DNA of 64,000 bases from the NCBI GenBank assembly GCA_012932295.1, contig JAAONU010000001.1:26202550-26266549 (forward strand), in the 5' to 3' direction. This DNA is from Cyclina sinensis. Taxonomy: Eukaryota; Mollusca; Bivalvia; Venerida; Veneridae. The notes under the pieces are model-generated. The model had not been told where the DNA came from, ran no database searches, and worked only from the letters and a program-made list of their open reading frames with translations. Positions 63,001-64,000 of this stretch are shown in pieces. The translations under genes were made by a program, and so were the position numbers. Numbering within the stretch: the stretch's first letter is position 1; every line of letters begins with the position of its first letter.

Positions 63001-63560
63001 TTGTCTGTCCATCTGTCTGCTTTTTGTCCAGTTCATAATTTTGTCAGTCATGGATGGATTTTGAAATAATTTTGCATAAATGTGTGGCACACTGAGACAA
63101 TGTGTCACATGCATGACCCAGGTTTGTAGGTCAAAGATCAAGGTCTCACTTGGACTTGCAAGGAAATTTTTTTATAAAAGTGTATTGATGGTCGTGTCTG
63201 GTCAACAATTCTGATGTTCCTGGATGTATTTTAAAATGACTTGGCATAAATTAATGTGTTCTTCACGATGACAACAGGTCACCTGCAAGAATCAGGTGTC
63301 CAGCTCAGAGGTGAAGGTCACACTTGTACATCCATAGTCATGTTATGAATATTTCATAAAAGTGCATTGATGGTCATGTCGGGTCAACAATTCTGACATC
63401 CCTGGATGGATTTTAAAATGACTTGGTATAAATGTCTTAGACATGATGATGACATGATGCAGGCAGGAATCAGGCCTTCATCTCAAAGATCAAGATCACA
63501 CTTGTTGTTATTACAGTGACCAGTCCTTGGTTTCCTGTTCAGTTCAATCTTACAACAATT
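63001..63560 (+). repeat. ~180-bp repeat units, three diverged copies
   Basis: GGATGGATTTTGAAATAATT / GGATGTATTTTAAAATGACT / GGATGGATTTTAAAATGACT at about 63051, 63222 and 63402, with TTGATGGTCGTGTCTGGTCA between them. Core of a dispersed element whose ends are unclear. Confidence 0.65.
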
Positions 63561-63802
63561 AATGTCTGACACCAGCAATTTCACAGACAAGTAACCTCCA
63601 AACTATAAATAAGTTTAGTAATTTATGTTTTATTAAACATGTTCCTTCACCAACCTACTGACATGTGTTTGTTAACATTCCTGTCTCCTTTCACACTTCT
63701 TTTTTCACACTTTCCTATACAATCATTTCCAGTGAAAAACTTGTTCTTGTCCTAAGTATGGCTTCTGGGGCATATTTCAGTTCACAACGACAGGTCTTGT
63801 TG

Positions 63803-64000
63803 AACCCCGCCTTTTCGAAAAAAAGGGGGATATAGAAATGGTCTCCATCCATCCTTCTGTCTGTCCATCCATCACACTTTTGTGTCTGGTTCATTACTAA
63901 GCCATTCATCAACAGAATTTGAAATAGTCTGGCACAAATGGTTGTTATAATAAGACGATATGTAATGCGTGATATCCATACCCCTACCTCCAAGGTCAAG
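63803..64000 (+). mobile_element. Left end of a further terminal-hairpin element, cut by the window edge
   Basis: AACCCCGCCTTTTCGAAAAA then AAAGGGGGATATAG, a loose hairpin, followed by CCATCCATCCTTCTGTCTGTC and a first core unit ending in AAGGTCAAG at the window end. Confidence 0.55.

Overview
The window is animal genomic DNA, most likely from a bivalve mollusc. Genes are split by GT..AG introns, intergenic DNA is AT-rich, and much of the rest is dispersed elements whose cores repeat the word AAGGTCAAGGTCA and end in short GACGGACGG runs, a texture I associate with bivalve genomes. The species is not identifiable from sequence alone.

Three protein-coding genes are supported. (1) 6086-7348 (+) is an uninterrupted 420-residue GT31 beta-1,3-galactosyltransferase. 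(2) 10461-30870 (-) is a gene of about ten exons that I assembled exon by exon with consistent phases. It predicts a 408-residue multi-pass membrane protein of a conserved but uncharacterised family (tentatively DUF7802). (3) 31156-48338 (+) is CCDC6, nine coding exons and 439 residues, recognised with high confidence. Genes 2 and 3 are divergent and their start codons lie about 285 bp apart, so they probably share a promoter region.

Layout: 1-590 is a decayed Tc1 transposase; 1405-1660 is a mariner end; 2675-3985 is a ~420-bp tandem repeat with an internal palindrome; 6086-7348 is the glycosyltransferase; 8.7-9.7 kb holds repeats; 10.4-30.9 kb is the membrane-protein gene, whose introns carry many elements, including a nested pair at 18.0-22.9 kb with 145-bp and 165-bp arrays; 31.2-48.3 kb is CCDC6, with SINEs, a 30-bp minisatellite (39.1-39.7 kb) and a 447-bp higher-order satellite (41.2-42.5 kb) in introns; 48.3-64 kb is 3' flank and a dense field of further elements.

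The most interesting pattern is in the repeats. Many different element families share one architecture: a terminal hairpin at one end, a tandem-repeat core, then an inverted copy of the hairpin arm, a small second hairpin and an ending close to TCTAGTT or CTCTTGTT. Two hairpins show compensatory base changes, and one nested insertion exposes the element ends at a T/T junction. This fits the Helentron-type, pearl-like non-autonomous elements known from bivalves. The window also suggests that many sequence-unrelated families use the same end design and spread nuclear-receptor half-sites. No CRISPR array, operon, rRNA or intact tRNA was seen.
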